From CBDCBA01 sp965214125 (GTDB lineage: Bacteria > Planctomycetota > Phycisphaerae > Tepidisphaerales > Tepidisphaeraceae): a DNA stretch of 64,000 nt. The first letter of the stretch is position 1, and every line of letters begins with the position of its first letter. The position numbers and the translations under genes are program-made. This document shows positions 7,600 through 15,973 of the stretch, in pieces. The notes under the pieces are model-generated. The model searched no databases. It saw nothing but the letters and a program-made list of their open reading frames with translations, and had not been told where the DNA came from. The stretch spans positions 372,001 to 436,000 of the forward strand of contig CBDCBA010000024.1 in NCBI GenBank assembly GCA_965214125.1, read 5' to 3'.

Positions 7600-10512
7600 C
7601 TACTCGCTGCCACCCTCGGCATCCGGGGCGTCGCCATCGGGCTGGCCGTGGGCGTCGGCGGGCGGGGCGTCATCGGACTGCGGGCTGACTTCGTCGGACT
7701 GCGGGCTGACCTCGTCGCCCCCGTCGACGCTGGGTTCATCGGCGTCGGCGGGAACCTTGGCCATGGCGACGAGCTTGTCGCCGCCGTCGAGCTTCATGAT
7801 GCGCACGCCCGCCGCGGCGCGGCTGTAGGCGCCGATCTCGCCGACGCGCGTGCGGATGACGATGCCCTTTTGCGTGATGAGCATCAGGTCCTCGTTGCCC
7901 TCGACGCAGAGGATGCGGACGACGTCGCCGTTGCGCGGGGTCATCTTCAGGTTCTTCACGCCCTTGCCGCCACGCCGCGTGCGGCGGTACTGCGTGACGG
8001 GCGTGCGCTTGCCGAAGCCATTCTCCGTGGCGACGAGCACCATTGGGCCGGTCGTGTCGGTCACCTCGCCCTCGGGCGAATCGTCGGGCATGTCGTCGGC
8101 GGCGTCGACGTCGTTCGCGTCGGTCTCGGGGTCGTCGCTCGGAACGACGAGCAGGCCCACGACCTCGTCGTCTTTGCCCAGCCGCACGCCGCGGACGCCG
8201 CCGGCGTTGCGACCCATCGCGCGCACGCCGCCCTGGTCGCTGTCCTCGTGGAAGCGGACGGCCATGCCCTTCTTCGTGCCGAGCAGAATCTCGTCGTCGC
8301 CGCTCGTCTGCTCGACGCCGATCAGCTCGTCGCCGTCGCTCAGGTTGATGGCGATGATGCCGTTCGTGCGGATGTTCGCGAACGCGCTCATGGCCGTCTT
8401 CTTGACCGTGCCCTGCTTCGTCGCAAACAGCAGGAACGCCTCGGCCTTCTCCAGGTCTTCGAGCGCCAGCACACGCGCCACCGTCTCGTTCGGCTGGAAG
8501 TCGAGCAGTTGCGCCACGCTCCGCCCGCCGCTGGTGCGCGTGCCTTCGGGGATGTCGAACACGCGCTGCGAGTAGACGCGGCCGGTGTTGGTGAAGAAGA
8601 GCAGGTGGTCGTGCGTGTTGCCGACGAACAAATGCTCGAGGAAGTCGTCGTCGCGCGTGGTGCCCCCCTTGATGCCCCGACCGCCGCGGTTCTGGGCGCG
8701 GTAGGTGTCCAGCGGAAGCCGCTTGATGTAGCCGTTGTGCGTGAGCGTGACGACCACGTCCTCCGGCTGGATGAGCATCTCGCGGCTGGCGCTGGTCCAG
8801 GCGGTGCGGTCGATCTCGGTGCGCCGCTTGTCGGCGAACTTCTCCTTCATCTCGAGCGTGTCCTCGCGGATGATGTCGGTCACGGCGCCGCTGTCGGCGA
8901 GGATGCGCCCGTAGTCTTCAATCTGCTCGACGACCGCGCGATACTCGCTCGTGAGCTTCTCGATCTCGAGGCCGACAAGTTGGATGAGCTGCAGCCGGCC
9001 GATCGCCTCGGCCTGGACACGGCTGAGCCGCACGCCGTCGCCGCTGGCGCGTTCGAGCAAAGACTGCGGAATCTGCGGTGCGTACGGGTGATCAGCGGCG
9101 ATGCGGAAGTTGCGCACGCGCAGCTTCTCGATCGCCTCGTCGCGCGTCTTGCTGCTGCGGATGAGGCGGACGACCTCGTCGATGTCGCAGACGGCGTAGA
9201 TCTCGCCTTCGAGCAGGTGGGCCTTCTGCTGGGCCTTCTTCAGCAGGTGGCGCGTGCGGCGGACGATCACCTCGCGCCGGTGCAGGATAAAGTTCTCGAT
9301 CAGCTCCTTCAGCCCGAGCGTCCGCGGGCGCCGGCCGACGATGGCGATGTTAATCATCGACACCGTCACCTGGGCCGGCGTGAACTGCCAGAGCTGGTTG
9401 ATCGCCACCTCGGGCTCGGCCCCCTTCTTCAGATCGATCACGATGCGGCAGGCGTGCTTGCGGCCGCTCTCATCGTTAACGGCGGCGATGTCGTCCATCC
9501 GCCCCGCCTTGGCCGCCTCGGCGACGGCCTCGACAATGCTCCGCCGGATCACGCCGTAGGGGATCTCATCGAGCACGATCGTCGCGCGGCCCTTGGTCTC
9601 CTCGATGTGGTGACGCGCCCGCAGGGTCATCCGCCCGCGGCCGGTGCTGTACCCCTCGACGATGCCGTCGGTCCCCATCACGATGCCACCTGTCGGGAAG
9701 TCCGGACCCGGCACGATCTGCATCAGCTCGTTCAGCGAGCACTGCGGCTCGTCGAGCACCTTCACGATGGCGTCGCAGATCTCGCCCAGGTTGTGCGGCA
9801 ACAGGTTGCACGCCATGCCGACCGCGATGCCCGTGCTGCCGTTGACGAGCAGGTTGGGGAACTTGCCCGGCAGGACTAGCGGCTCGTCCTTGCCGGGCCG
9901 CTCGTCGTAGTTGGGCTGAAAATCGACGGTGTCGAGGTTGATGTCGGCCAGCAACTCCGATGCAACGGCTGTGAGCCGCGCCTCGGTGTACCGCATAGCC
10001 GCCGGCGGATCGCCATCGGTCGAGCCGAAGTTACCCTGCGGGTCGATGAGTGGATGACGCATCGACCAGTGCTGGCCCATGCGGACGAGCGTCGGGTAGA
10101 TGACGGTGTCGCCGTGCGGGTGGTAGTCACCGCTGGTGTCGCCGCTGATCTTGGCGCACTTGACGTGCTTGCTCCGCGGCCCGAGGTTCAGCTTCTCCAT
10201 CGCGAAGAGAATGCGCCGCTGGCTCGGCTTGAGGCCGTCGCGCACGTCCGGCAGGGCGCGGTCGACGATGGTCGACATCGCGTAGGTCAGGTAGCTGTCC
10301 TGCAGCTCCCGTTCGATGTTCATGTCCTCGATGAGTTCCGCGACGCCACCCCCACCCGCACCCTCCGGCGCGTCAGGTTCGGGCGTCGGCAGGTCGTCGG
10401 GGGGAGGGGTTTGATCACTCATCGAATGTGCGGGTTTTTCGGGAACTTTCGCCGCGCTTGGACGCCGCGGCCGGGCTGGCATTCTAGGCGATCGGCCGCT
10501 CGATTTCGACAT
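7600..10512 (-). CDS. gyrA: DNA gyrase subunit A
   Basis: 970 aa, about 90 longer than typical. The breakage-reunion domain carries YAMSTIVDRALPDVRDGLKP and the catalytic tyrosine motif MRYTEARL. The C-terminal beta-pinwheel contains a GyrA box (QNRGGRG), which marks gyrase rather than topoisomerase IV. Extra length comes from an acidic insertion in the pinwheel (about residues 785-820) and an acidic tail with a tandem DEVSPQS-like repeat. GyrA with GyrB introduces negative supercoils. The first in-frame ATG (10512) has a GAGGG box 7 bp upstream. An internal ATG at 10422 would remove a basic 30-residue leader and is a plausible alternative. No gyrB is adjacent. The promoter is shared with, or back-to-back to, the ABC gene at 10553. 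Confidence 0.96.
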   Translation of the reverse strand: MSKSSGRSPRMPARPRRPSAAKVPEKPAHSMSDQTPPPDDLPTPEPDAPEGAGGGGVAELIEDMNIERELQDSYLTYAMSTIVDRALPDVRDGLKPSQRRILFAMEKLNLGPRSKHVKCAKISGDTSGDYHPHGDTVIYPTLVRMGQHWSMRHPLIDPQGNFGSTDGDPPAAMRYTEARLTAVASELLADINLDTVDFQPNYDERPGKDEPLVLPGKFPNLLVNGSTGIAVGMACNLLPHNLGEICDAIVKVLDEPQCSLNELMQIVPGPDFPTGGIVMGTDGIVEGYSTGRGRMTLRARHHIEETKGRATIVLDEIPYGVIRRSIVEAVAEAAKAGRMDDIAAVNDESGRKHACRIVIDLKKGAEPEVAINQLWQFTPAQVTVSMINIAIVGRRPRTLGLKELIENFILHRREVIVRRTRHLLKKAQQKAHLLEGEIYAVCDIDEVVRLIRSSKTRDEAIEKLRVRNFRIAADHPYAPQIPQSLLERASGDGVRLSRVQAEAIGRLQLIQLVGLEIEKLTSEYRAVVEQIEDYGRILADSGAVTDIIREDTLEMKEKFADKRRTEIDRTAWTSASREMLIQPEDVVVTLTHNGYIKRLPLDTYRAQNRGGRGIKGGTTRDDDFLEHLFVGNTHDHLLFFTNTGRVYSQRVFDIPEGTRTSGGRSVAQLLDFQPNETVARVLALEDLEKAEAFLLFATKQGTVKKTAMSAFANIRTNGIIAINLSDGDELIGVEQTSGDDEILLGTKKGMAVRFHEDSDQGGVRAMGRNAGGVRGVRLGKDDEVVGLLVVPSDDPETDANDVDAADDMPDDSPEGEVTDTTGPMVLVATENGFGKRTPVTQYRRTRRGGKGVKNLKMTPRNGDVVRILCVEGNEDLMLITQKGIVIRTRVGEIGAYSRAAAGVRIMKLDGGDKLVAMAKVPADADEPSVDGGDEVSPQSDEVSPQSDDAPPADAHGQPDGDAPDAEGGSE

Positions 10513-10552
10513 CAGACTGCCCTCGAATCAACGCCGAACCTACGGTCGGGCC

Positions 10553-11242
10553 GTGTCGCCCCCCGCAGCGTTGAGCATGACCGGCGTGAGCGTGAAGCGC
10601 GAGGGGCGAATCGTGTTGGACGGGGTCGACCTCGAACTACCGCCAGGCGAACGCCTCGCGATCGTCGGCCCCAACGGCGGCGGCAAGACCACGCTTCTGC
10701 GGGCGGCGCTCGGGTGGGTCGCCAGCACCGGTGCCATCTCGCTCGCTGGGCTGAGCCCGACGCGGGCAAGGCGGCACGGCGGTATCGTCGGCTACGTGCC
10801 GCAACGCCCCGCCGCGCCCGCCGGCTTGCCGATGACCGGCAGGCAGGCGGTACGCCTCGCCGCGCGGGCCGCGGATGCAGAACTCGCCGACACGCTGCTC
10901 GAGAAGGCGTGCAACGGCTTGTCCGACGCGCCGCTGGCATCGCTCAGCGGCGGGCAGTTGCAGCAGATGTTCCTCGCCCGCGCCCTCGCGAACCGGCCGA
11001 AGGTGTTGCTGCTCGACGAGCCCACCGTCGGCCTTGATGCCGCCGCCGTCGACCGGCTCGTCGCCCTGCTCGACTTCGCCCGCGACAGCTTCGGCACCGC
11101 CGTCGCCTGCGCCACGCACGACCACCTCGTCGCCCTCCGCCTCGCCGACACGTTGCTCTACCTCGACAAAACCGTCCGCTACCTCGGCCCGGCCGACCAG
11201 GTGCCACACCACCTCGACACGCGCCTGTGTCACCACGAGTGA
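10553..11242 (+). CDS. ABC transporter ATP-binding protein, zinc/manganese (ZnuC-like) type
   Basis: 229 aa. Walker A GPNGGGKTT (about residue 39), signature LSGGQLQQMFLARAL, Walker B VLLLDEPTVGLD and switch His (CATHDH) are all intact. The short single-domain form and the block PNGGGKTTLLRAALG resemble metal-chelate ATPases of the ZnuC/MntB group. No permease or binding-protein gene is near, so partners must be encoded elsewhere; the metal assignment rests on similarity only. Start is either the GTG at 10553 or the ATG at 10577; both leave the Walker A intact. The gene is divergent from gyrA across only 40 bp. Its 3' end overlaps the opposite-strand gene at 11230 by 13 bp. Confidence 0.8.
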   Translation: MSPPAALSMTGVSVKREGRIVLDGVDLELPPGERLAIVGPNGGGKTTLLRAALGWVASTGAISLAGLSPTRARRHGGIVGYVPQRPAAPAGLPMTGRQAVRLAARAADAELADTLLEKACNGLSDAPLASLSGGQLQQMFLARALANRPKVLLLDEPTVGLDAAAVDRLVALLDFARDSFGTAVACATHDHLVALRLADTLLYLDKTVRYLGPADQVPHHLDTRLCHHE

Positions 11243-11550
11243 GGCGCGTGTCCGCCACGTCTCGCCCGCTCGCGGAGCAGTTCGTGCCACTCGTTGTCAC
11301 CGCCCATCGCGTCCCAGATCGGCCAACTAGGTGCTGTCTCAATGAGATGTAAAAGTGTCCATGCGGCTCCGAAACATTCGTCGGTTCCGAACAAAGTGGC
11401 TAACGCCCGTGCCTCAATATCACTGACCGGAGGCGAAACCGAATTGAAGAGGCGTTGATACTGCTCCAATACCTCGGAAGAAGCATCGATCTCGTTGGGG
11501 AAAGGGCCAAGTTGCTTCAATTCCTGAACCTCTCGGCGTTCTAATTCCAC
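11230..11550 (-). CDS. Small hypothetical protein
   Basis: About 106 aa; I do not recognise the family. The protein is mostly helical-looking and acidic, ending in a conserved-looking block (DNEWHELLRERARRGG) preceded by WTLLHLIETAPSWPIWD. Trp-rich blocks of this style occur in uncharacterised proteins, some next to toxin genes, but nothing here proves such a role. Start chosen at the GTG at 11550, 7 bp after the stop of the methyltransferase gene upstream, so it would be the second gene of a two-gene unit. The frame stays open upstream inside the methyltransferase, which cannot be coding in two frames. The DNA is clearly less GC-rich than its surroundings, suggesting recent acquisition. Confidence 0.6.
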   Translation of the reverse strand: MELERREVQELKQLGPFPNEIDASSEVLEQYQRLFNSVSPPVSDIEARALATLFGTDECFGAAWTLLHLIETAPSWPIWDAMGGDNEWHELLRERARRGGHAPHSW

Positions 11551-11557
11551 GACAGCA

Positions 11558-12355
11558 TTACACTCGCCGCGCGGCGATCTGCAAATGCCCCGCCCGCGCG
11601 GCGTGAAGCGGGTCGCGGCAGAGGTCGAGCTCCAGCTTGAGCAGCCGGCGGTAAGCATCGCGGTCGCCCAGAAGCTCGCGGTGCTCGCGGATCGGCAGGA
11701 CCGTCTTGCCGACCACGCCCAGCACCTCGAAGCCGCTGCGCTCGAACAGGCGGCGCAGCTCGCTCGGCAGGAACGTGTGCAGCTCGAACTGCTCGGCCGC
11801 GTCGCCCGTCACCCAGCGCGTGCGGCCGGTTTTGGCGAGCTGTTGAAGACCGTCGAGATCACCGCGACCGAGCAGCGCGTTGAAGCCCGCCAGCCGGTTG
11901 TCTGCCGTCGCGACGACCACGCCGCCGGGCGCGCAGCAGCGGAACAACTCGTTTGCCGCCCGCTGCGGGTTGGAGCAGATCGACAGCGGGTCGCCCATCG
12001 CCAGCGTGAGGGCGAACTGATCGGACTCGATCATATCCATCTGGGCGATGTCCGCCTCGACCGCCGTGCTACCAACGGCCTTGGCACCCATCGCGGCGAG
12101 CTTCTCGCGCACCTTGCCCACCATCGCCGGCGCGTGGTCGGCGAACGTCACGGCGTAGCCGCTCTTCATCAGCTTCAGCCCCCACTTCCCCGTGCCGCAC
12201 CCGTGGTCGAGGCACCGCGCGTTTGCGTTCGTCGGCAGGTGCGGCTTCACCAACTCCCACGTCACCGCGTCGTGAAACCGCCAGTACGCATCGTCGTAGA
12301 TCGCGTCGTACTGCTTCGCGACCCGGTTGTGATAACGCTTGCTGGCCTTTGACAT
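11558..12355 (-). CDS. Class I SAM-dependent methyltransferase
   Basis: 265 aa. Motif I DHGCGTGKWGLKLM (about residues 49-62) binds S-adenosylmethionine, and the following acidic turn (VTFADHAPAMV) and post-I region fit class I methyltransferases. The N-terminal block (KRYHNRVAKQYDAIYDD) is typical of small-molecule methyltransferases of the UbiE/BioC-like group. The substrate cannot be told. It is separated from murD upstream by a repeat element at 12361 and is followed by a small unknown gene. Confidence 0.85.
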   Translation of the reverse strand: MSKASKRYHNRVAKQYDAIYDDAYWRFHDAVTWELVKPHLPTNANARCLDHGCGTGKWGLKLMKSGYAVTFADHAPAMVGKVREKLAAMGAKAVGSTAVEADIAQMDMIESDQFALTLAMGDPLSICSNPQRAANELFRCCAPGGVVVATADNRLAGFNALLGRGDLDGLQQLAKTGRTRWVTGDAAEQFELHTFLPSELRRLFERSGFEVLGVVGKTVLPIREHRELLGDRDAYRRLLKLELDLCRDPLHAARAGHLQIAARRV

Positions 12356-12360
12356 GCTGG

Positions 12361-12448
12361 TTCACCACGGAGGCACGGAGAACACGGAGGGTGAGAGGGG
12401 TCAGGCTTCAGGCTCCGGACTCTGTGGCCTCCGTGCCTCTGTGGTGAA
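12361..12448. repeat. Inverted repeat of the CCACGGAGGCACGGAG family
   Basis: Left arm TTCACCACGGAGGCACGGAG (12361-12380, continuing to 12390) and right arm at 12428-12448 are inverted copies. The right arm lies inside the end of murD and encodes its last residues (FTTEARR). Further copies occur at 20780-20806 and 24745-24770. Confidence 0.75.
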
Positions 12449-13786
12449 CAGCTCGCCGCGCTCCTCGAAATTGGCGAACTGGTCGTAGCTCGCGAAGCCG
12501 GGGGAGAGGAGCACGACGTCGCCCGGCTCGGCGATCTCCCGCGCCCGCGCCACCGCCGACGCGAGGTCGCCGACGTACTCGCCCTCGATTTGCCGACCCA
12601 TCGCGCCGATCGTCAACACCGCCTTGCACCGCCGCGGCAACAGGTCGCGCATCGGCGTCAGGTCGTTGCCCTTGTCGCTTCCTCCCACAATCTGAATCAC
12701 CTTGCCCGCCTCGAACGCCTCGCACGCCGCGACGGCCGCCGCGGGGATCGTCGCAATCGAATCGTTCACCCACCGCACGCCGCGCTCGTCCTCCCACACC
12801 AACTCCAACCGGTGCGGCAATCCCGCGAAGTCCATCACCTCGAACGCCGCCTGCTCCGGGTAGACCCCGGCCAGCGCCGCCGCCGCGTACGCCGCCCGCT
12901 CGTTCAGGCGGTTGTGCTTGCCGAGCAACTGCGGCGCGAACGCCTCCGGCAAATGCGCCCGCTTGCCGTACTCGACGATCGTCGCCGCCGTCCGTTCCTT
13001 GAACGCCCGCCCCGCCTTGCTGAACGTCGGCAGCACCGCGTAATCGTCGCCGGATTGAAAGCGCACGATGTTCTGCTTTGCCTCCAAATATGCCTCGGCC
13101 GATCCGTGCCACGCGAGGTGATCCTCGCCGACCATCGTCACCACCGCCACGTGCGGCGACCACTTCGCCCCGCCGAGGTGGTGCAGCATGTAACTGCTGA
13201 GTTCTAATACGACGAAATCCGTCTCGCGGATATGCTCGAGATCGCTCAACAGCGACCCGCCGTAGTTGCCGCCGAGCCAGACGCGCCGCTCACCGTCGAA
13301 GGCGAGGTCGACCCGCCCGCTGCGCACCGCGCGCCTCCCTCGCACGCGCTCGGCCCGCTCCGGCTCGATCGGCCGCCAGCCGGCGAGCATCTTCGCCAGC
13401 AGGTACGCGGTCGTGCTCTTGCCCTTGGTCCCGGTGACGCCGAACGTCAGCCGCGTCGGCAGCCGCTCGACGAGCAGGCGGATCTCCGTCGTAATCGGCA
13501 CGCCCGCGCCGTGAGCGACTTTGAGCATATCGCTCCCCGGCGGCACGGCCGGACTGGCCACGACCAAATCAGTCTCGCGAAAGTCCGCCGCGTCATGCCC
13601 GCCGAGCTTGAACGCGATGTCGAACCCGTCGAGCTTCTCCACCGAATCCGCCAGCGCCCCCGCCGGCTGCAGATCGGTCACGATCACCTTCGCCCCCTGC
13701 CCCACCAGCCACCGCGCCACCTCCACCCCGCCGCCGAACCGGCCGAGGCCCATCACGGTCACACGTTTGCCGGCGAAATCGTTCAC
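12401..13786 (-). CDS. murD: UDP-N-acetylmuramoylalanine--D-glutamate ligase
   Basis: 461 aa, standard length. The N-terminal substrate domain starts MNDFAGKRVTVMGLGRFG. The Mur-ligase P-loop GVTGTKGKST lies at about 116-125, followed by the central ATPase domain with the carbamylated-lysine region (LELSSYML) and HNRLNERAAYAAAALA. The C-terminal domain contains VGGSDKGNDL and LLSPGFASYDQFANFEERG. MurD adds D-glutamate to UDP-MurNAc-L-alanine in the cytoplasmic steps of peptidoglycan synthesis, so this lineage makes peptidoglycan. The last roughly 15 residues (from FTTEARR) are encoded by a dispersed repeat and are probably an acquired tail. No other mur genes are adjacent, so it is outside the usual dcw cluster. 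Confidence 0.95.
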   Translation of the reverse strand: MNDFAGKRVTVMGLGRFGGGVEVARWLVGQGAKVIVTDLQPAGALADSVEKLDGFDIAFKLGGHDAADFRETDLVVASPAVPPGSDMLKVAHGAGVPITTEIRLLVERLPTRLTFGVTGTKGKSTTAYLLAKMLAGWRPIEPERAERVRGRRAVRSGRVDLAFDGERRVWLGGNYGGSLLSDLEHIRETDFVVLELSSYMLHHLGGAKWSPHVAVVTMVGEDHLAWHGSAEAYLEAKQNIVRFQSGDDYAVLPTFSKAGRAFKERTAATIVEYGKRAHLPEAFAPQLLGKHNRLNERAAYAAAALAGVYPEQAAFEVMDFAGLPHRLELVWEDERGVRWVNDSIATIPAAAVAACEAFEAGKVIQIVGGSDKGNDLTPMRDLLPRRCKAVLTIGAMGRQIEGEYVGDLASAVARAREIAEPGDVVLLSPGFASYDQFANFEERGELFTTEARRPQSPEPEA

Positions 13787-13795
13787 GCCCCAACC

Positions 13796-14890
13796 TTACG
13801 CCGCCGCGGGAAGCTGACGCTGTTCCGGTGCCGGCAACTGCATCGATGGTGTCGGTCGTTTCCCCCGCGACAGCCTGGCAACGTCGTGCTTCGCCTCGCC
13901 GAGCAGGCGCGACGGGTCGGCGTTGATGTGGTCGAGCCAAGCGTCGCGCAGGTCGCGGGCGAAGGCGATCAAACGCGGGTCGATCTTTTTCGCCGCCACC
14001 TGCTTCTTCGCCGTCTTCCGCCGGCGTGGCAGCGGCTTGGGCAGCTCGTCGACGACCTCCACGTCGCCCGGCACCTGCCAGAACATCCCGCCGGCGTCGC
14101 CGAACTCCTCTTGCACCATCACCGCGGTCATCAGTCGTTTGCCGCTTCGCCATAGTTGTCCGTCGCGCTCCTCCACACCCTTTGGCCAAGTGTATGACGA
14201 AGCCTGTAGGGTGGGATTCATCCCACCATCCGACTCGGGTGTTGGTTCCGGCCCCGGCAGATGGTGGGATGAATCCCACCCTACGGGTTCTTCGGCTGCT
14301 GGAAAGATCACCGGCCGGGCGTCGCTCCAATGTTGATCGTCCGGGATCGGCAGCACCACGCGGTCCGCCCCGATCGCCCCGCCCTGCGTCATACTCGGGA
14401 ACCACCACGGCGTCGTTACGTCCCCCGCGTACAAGCGTTTCTGCCAGAAGATGTGAGTTCTCGACTTCTTCGCCGACCCGCCGCGGTACGCCAGCGGGAC
14501 GAAGCCCATCGCCTCCCAAAACTCGTTCGCCTTCAAGTCCTGAGCGCACCAGCAACAACACAGCTTCACCCCCCTCGGCCACGAGTCGAACAGCGCCCTC
14601 AACAAACTCGTCGCCACCAGCGATCGCCGATGCTCCGGCACGACGTTCATCTGATACACGACGCCGAGGTCTTCCCGCTTGAAGTACTTGTTCGACGCGA
14701 TGACGTACCCGACGCGCTCGCCGCCCATCTCGCCGATCAGCACTTCGTGCTTTGCAATCTTCCCTTCGAGCGTGCCGCGAAACATGAAGCCAAGCGACTT
14801 CGACTCCGGCCGCTGTAGTGCGTCGATCCAATCAATGTCCGCCGACGTCGCCGGCCGAACGTGCAGATTGATGTCGCGTAACGCAAGCAT
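13796..14890 (-). CDS. GNAT acetyltransferase with extended C-terminus, carrying an in-frame palindromic element
   Basis: 364 aa from the ATG at 14888-14890. Residues 1-150 form a GNAT fold: HVRPATSADIDWID at the start and the acetyl-CoA-binding strand-loop VYQMNVVPEHRRSLVATSLL. A family-specific region follows and a basic C-terminal part (RRRKTAKKQVAAKK). The acceptor is unknown. A 79-bp palindrome (14206-14284) interrupts the coding sequence yet leaves it open; it adds about 26 residues (from VGWDSSHH to GGMNPTLQ). The frame also stays open upstream of 14890, but that part is another repeat (14901-15010), so the internal ATG is preferred. The gene ends 10 bp before murD's start and probably shares its transcript. 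Confidence 0.8.
   Translation of the reverse strand: MLALRDINLHVRPATSADIDWIDALQRPESKSLGFMFRGTLEGKIAKHEVLIGEMGGERVGYVIASNKYFKREDLGVVYQMNVVPEHRRSLVATSLLRALFDSWPRGVKLCCCWCAQDLKANEFWEAMGFVPLAYRGGSAKKSRTHIFWQKRLYAGDVTTPWWFPSMTQGGAIGADRVVLPIPDDQHWSDARPVIFPAAEEPVGWDSSHHLPGPEPTPESDGGMNPTLQASSYTWPKGVEERDGQLWRSGKRLMTAVMVQEEFGDAGGMFWQVPGDVEVVDELPKPLPRRRKTAKKQVAAKKIDPRLIAFARDLRDAWLDHINADPSRLLGEAKHDVARLSRGKRPTPSMQLPAPEQRQLPAAA
14206..14284. repeat. REP-like inverted pair inserted inside the acetyltransferase gene (GTAGGGTGGGATTCATCCC)
   Basis: The arms at 14206-14229 and 14261-14284 are perfect 24-base inverted copies around a 31-base spacer. Each arm is also a hairpin (GGTGGGAT, TC, ATCCCACC), and each outer end reads GTAG. 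The same type occurs between genes at 49961-50015 and 54436-54490 with a different core. Confidence 0.9.
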
Positions 14891-14900
14891 GGCAAAGGAA

Positions 14901-15010
14901 ATGAGGAATGCGGAACGCTGAATGAGGAATGTCAGAACGGAGGCGGAGTCGGAACGCGAGTCACGGCCACACCTCCGGCCATTCCTCATTCAGCGTTCCT
15001 CATTCCGCAT
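14901..15010. repeat. Inverted repeat, GCTGAATGAGGAATG type
   Basis: The arms at 14901-14931 and 14980-15010 are inverted near-copies of about 31 bases (ATGAGGAATGCGGAACGCTG and its complement, with small changes). It fills the gap between the acetyltransferase start and the stop of the next gene upstream (15017). Confidence 0.8.
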
Positions 15011-15016
15011 TCAAAC

Positions 15017-15697
15017 TCACGCCGCCTGTGCCATGCCGCCGGGCAGGTTCGTCGACACGGCGTTCGCCACCGGGCCGTTCTGTAGTTTCGTGTTCGTCCA
15101 GCACGCCGTGATCCAGACCGTCGCGCCGGCCGGGGTGTCGAGGGGGAAGACCACGTCGGCCTTGCGCTTGGTCGTCAGCAGGGTCATTCGCCACGCCATT
15201 GGGTCGGTCGGCACGCTCGCGCCAACGTAGGTGAAAACGCACGCCCCCTTGACCCCGAACGGCTTGGCCCGCGAGCCGTCGGCGTTGGCGATCTCGATCG
15301 TCGCCTGCCGGTTCCTCACGCCCAGCACCGACACCTGCGGCGAACTGGCGGGCACGGGAATCGGCGTGTTTTCGTCGTCCGGGATGGTCAGGTTCATCGC
15401 CTCGCGGGCCCCGTTGGTCGTGCCGGGGAAGGCCTGGATGACGTTGACGACCTCGCGCACCTTGGCGACCGTGATCGGCTTTTGCGTCTGCTTCTCCTCG
15501 ATCTTCACCGGCGTCCGCGTGGCGGGCGACTCGCAGACATCGAACAAATCGACCCACGCCGTCACGGCCGAGTTGAGCTCGCCTAGCAGTTTCTCATCGA
15601 TCCCGATTGACGCACTGTTGGCCGTGACGTAGTCATCGAGATTAGCGAGGAACGAGCGAAGGTTCGCTTCACGGGTGGGGAGATAGCTTTCGTACAT
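15017..15697 (-). CDS. Hypothetical protein with C-terminal beta-sandwich-like region
   Basis: 226 aa; no firm family. The N-terminal half is helical (YLPTREANLRSFLANLDDYV...). The C-terminal half is rich in beta-forming stretches and includes a Trp-containing block (FPLDTPAGATVWITACWTNT), resembling a fibronectin or Ig-like fold. There is no signal peptide, so it is likely cytoplasmic. ATG at 15695-15697 is preferred over upstream in-frame codons because AGGA lies 8 bp before it and the upstream stretch is low-complexity and Arg/Pro-rich. It could be first in a transcript running into the acetyltransferase and murD. Confidence 0.7.
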   Translation of the reverse strand: MYESYLPTREANLRSFLANLDDYVTANSASIGIDEKLLGELNSAVTAWVDLFDVCESPATRTPVKIEEKQTQKPITVAKVREVVNVIQAFPGTTNGAREAMNLTIPDDENTPIPVPASSPQVSVLGVRNRQATIEIANADGSRAKPFGVKGACVFTYVGASVPTDPMAWRMTLLTTKRKADVVFPLDTPAGATVWITACWTNTKLQNGPVANAVSTNLPGGMAQAA

Positions 15698-15917
15698 GAC
15701 GGCAGTCCTTTGCAGTAGCGCGACACTCGAGCCGTCGCGCGGTTTCGGATGGGTGGTGGGTGGTGGCGGGCCGCCAATGCGAAGGCGACGTTTGCCTCGC
15801 CCGCGGCCACCCGTTGTCTCGACCCGCACGCAAGGCGGCTTGAGACGCCCTCGAGATTTCCATTAACCTCGCCCGCTCCCCCCTTCGCGATCCGCCCGTG
15901 CGGCACACCACCACCCC

Positions 15918-15939
15918 GTAGGGTGGGTCTCAACCCACC
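15918..15939. repeat. Single REP-like hairpin (GTAGGGTGGGTCTCAACCC)
   Basis: The sequence begins with GTAG followed by the hairpin GGTGGGT, CTCA, ACCCACC (approximate pairing). It is of the same family as the paired elements at 14206, 49961 and 54436, but only one arm is present. Confidence 0.65.
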
Positions 15940-15973
15940 TCACGAATCGCGTGTTACCGGCCCCACCCCCTCC

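Noticed and set aside
7648..9879. 743-codon plus-strand open frame across gyrA
   Set aside because: It is the complement of gyrA; the composition is typical of antisense frames in GC-rich genes, and gyrA is certain.
14026..14682. Long plus-strand open frame opposite the acetyltransferase gene
   Set aside because: It exists because of high GC and the palindrome; its product is Arg/Pro/Ser-rich with no conserved block, while the minus strand has a clear GNAT domain.
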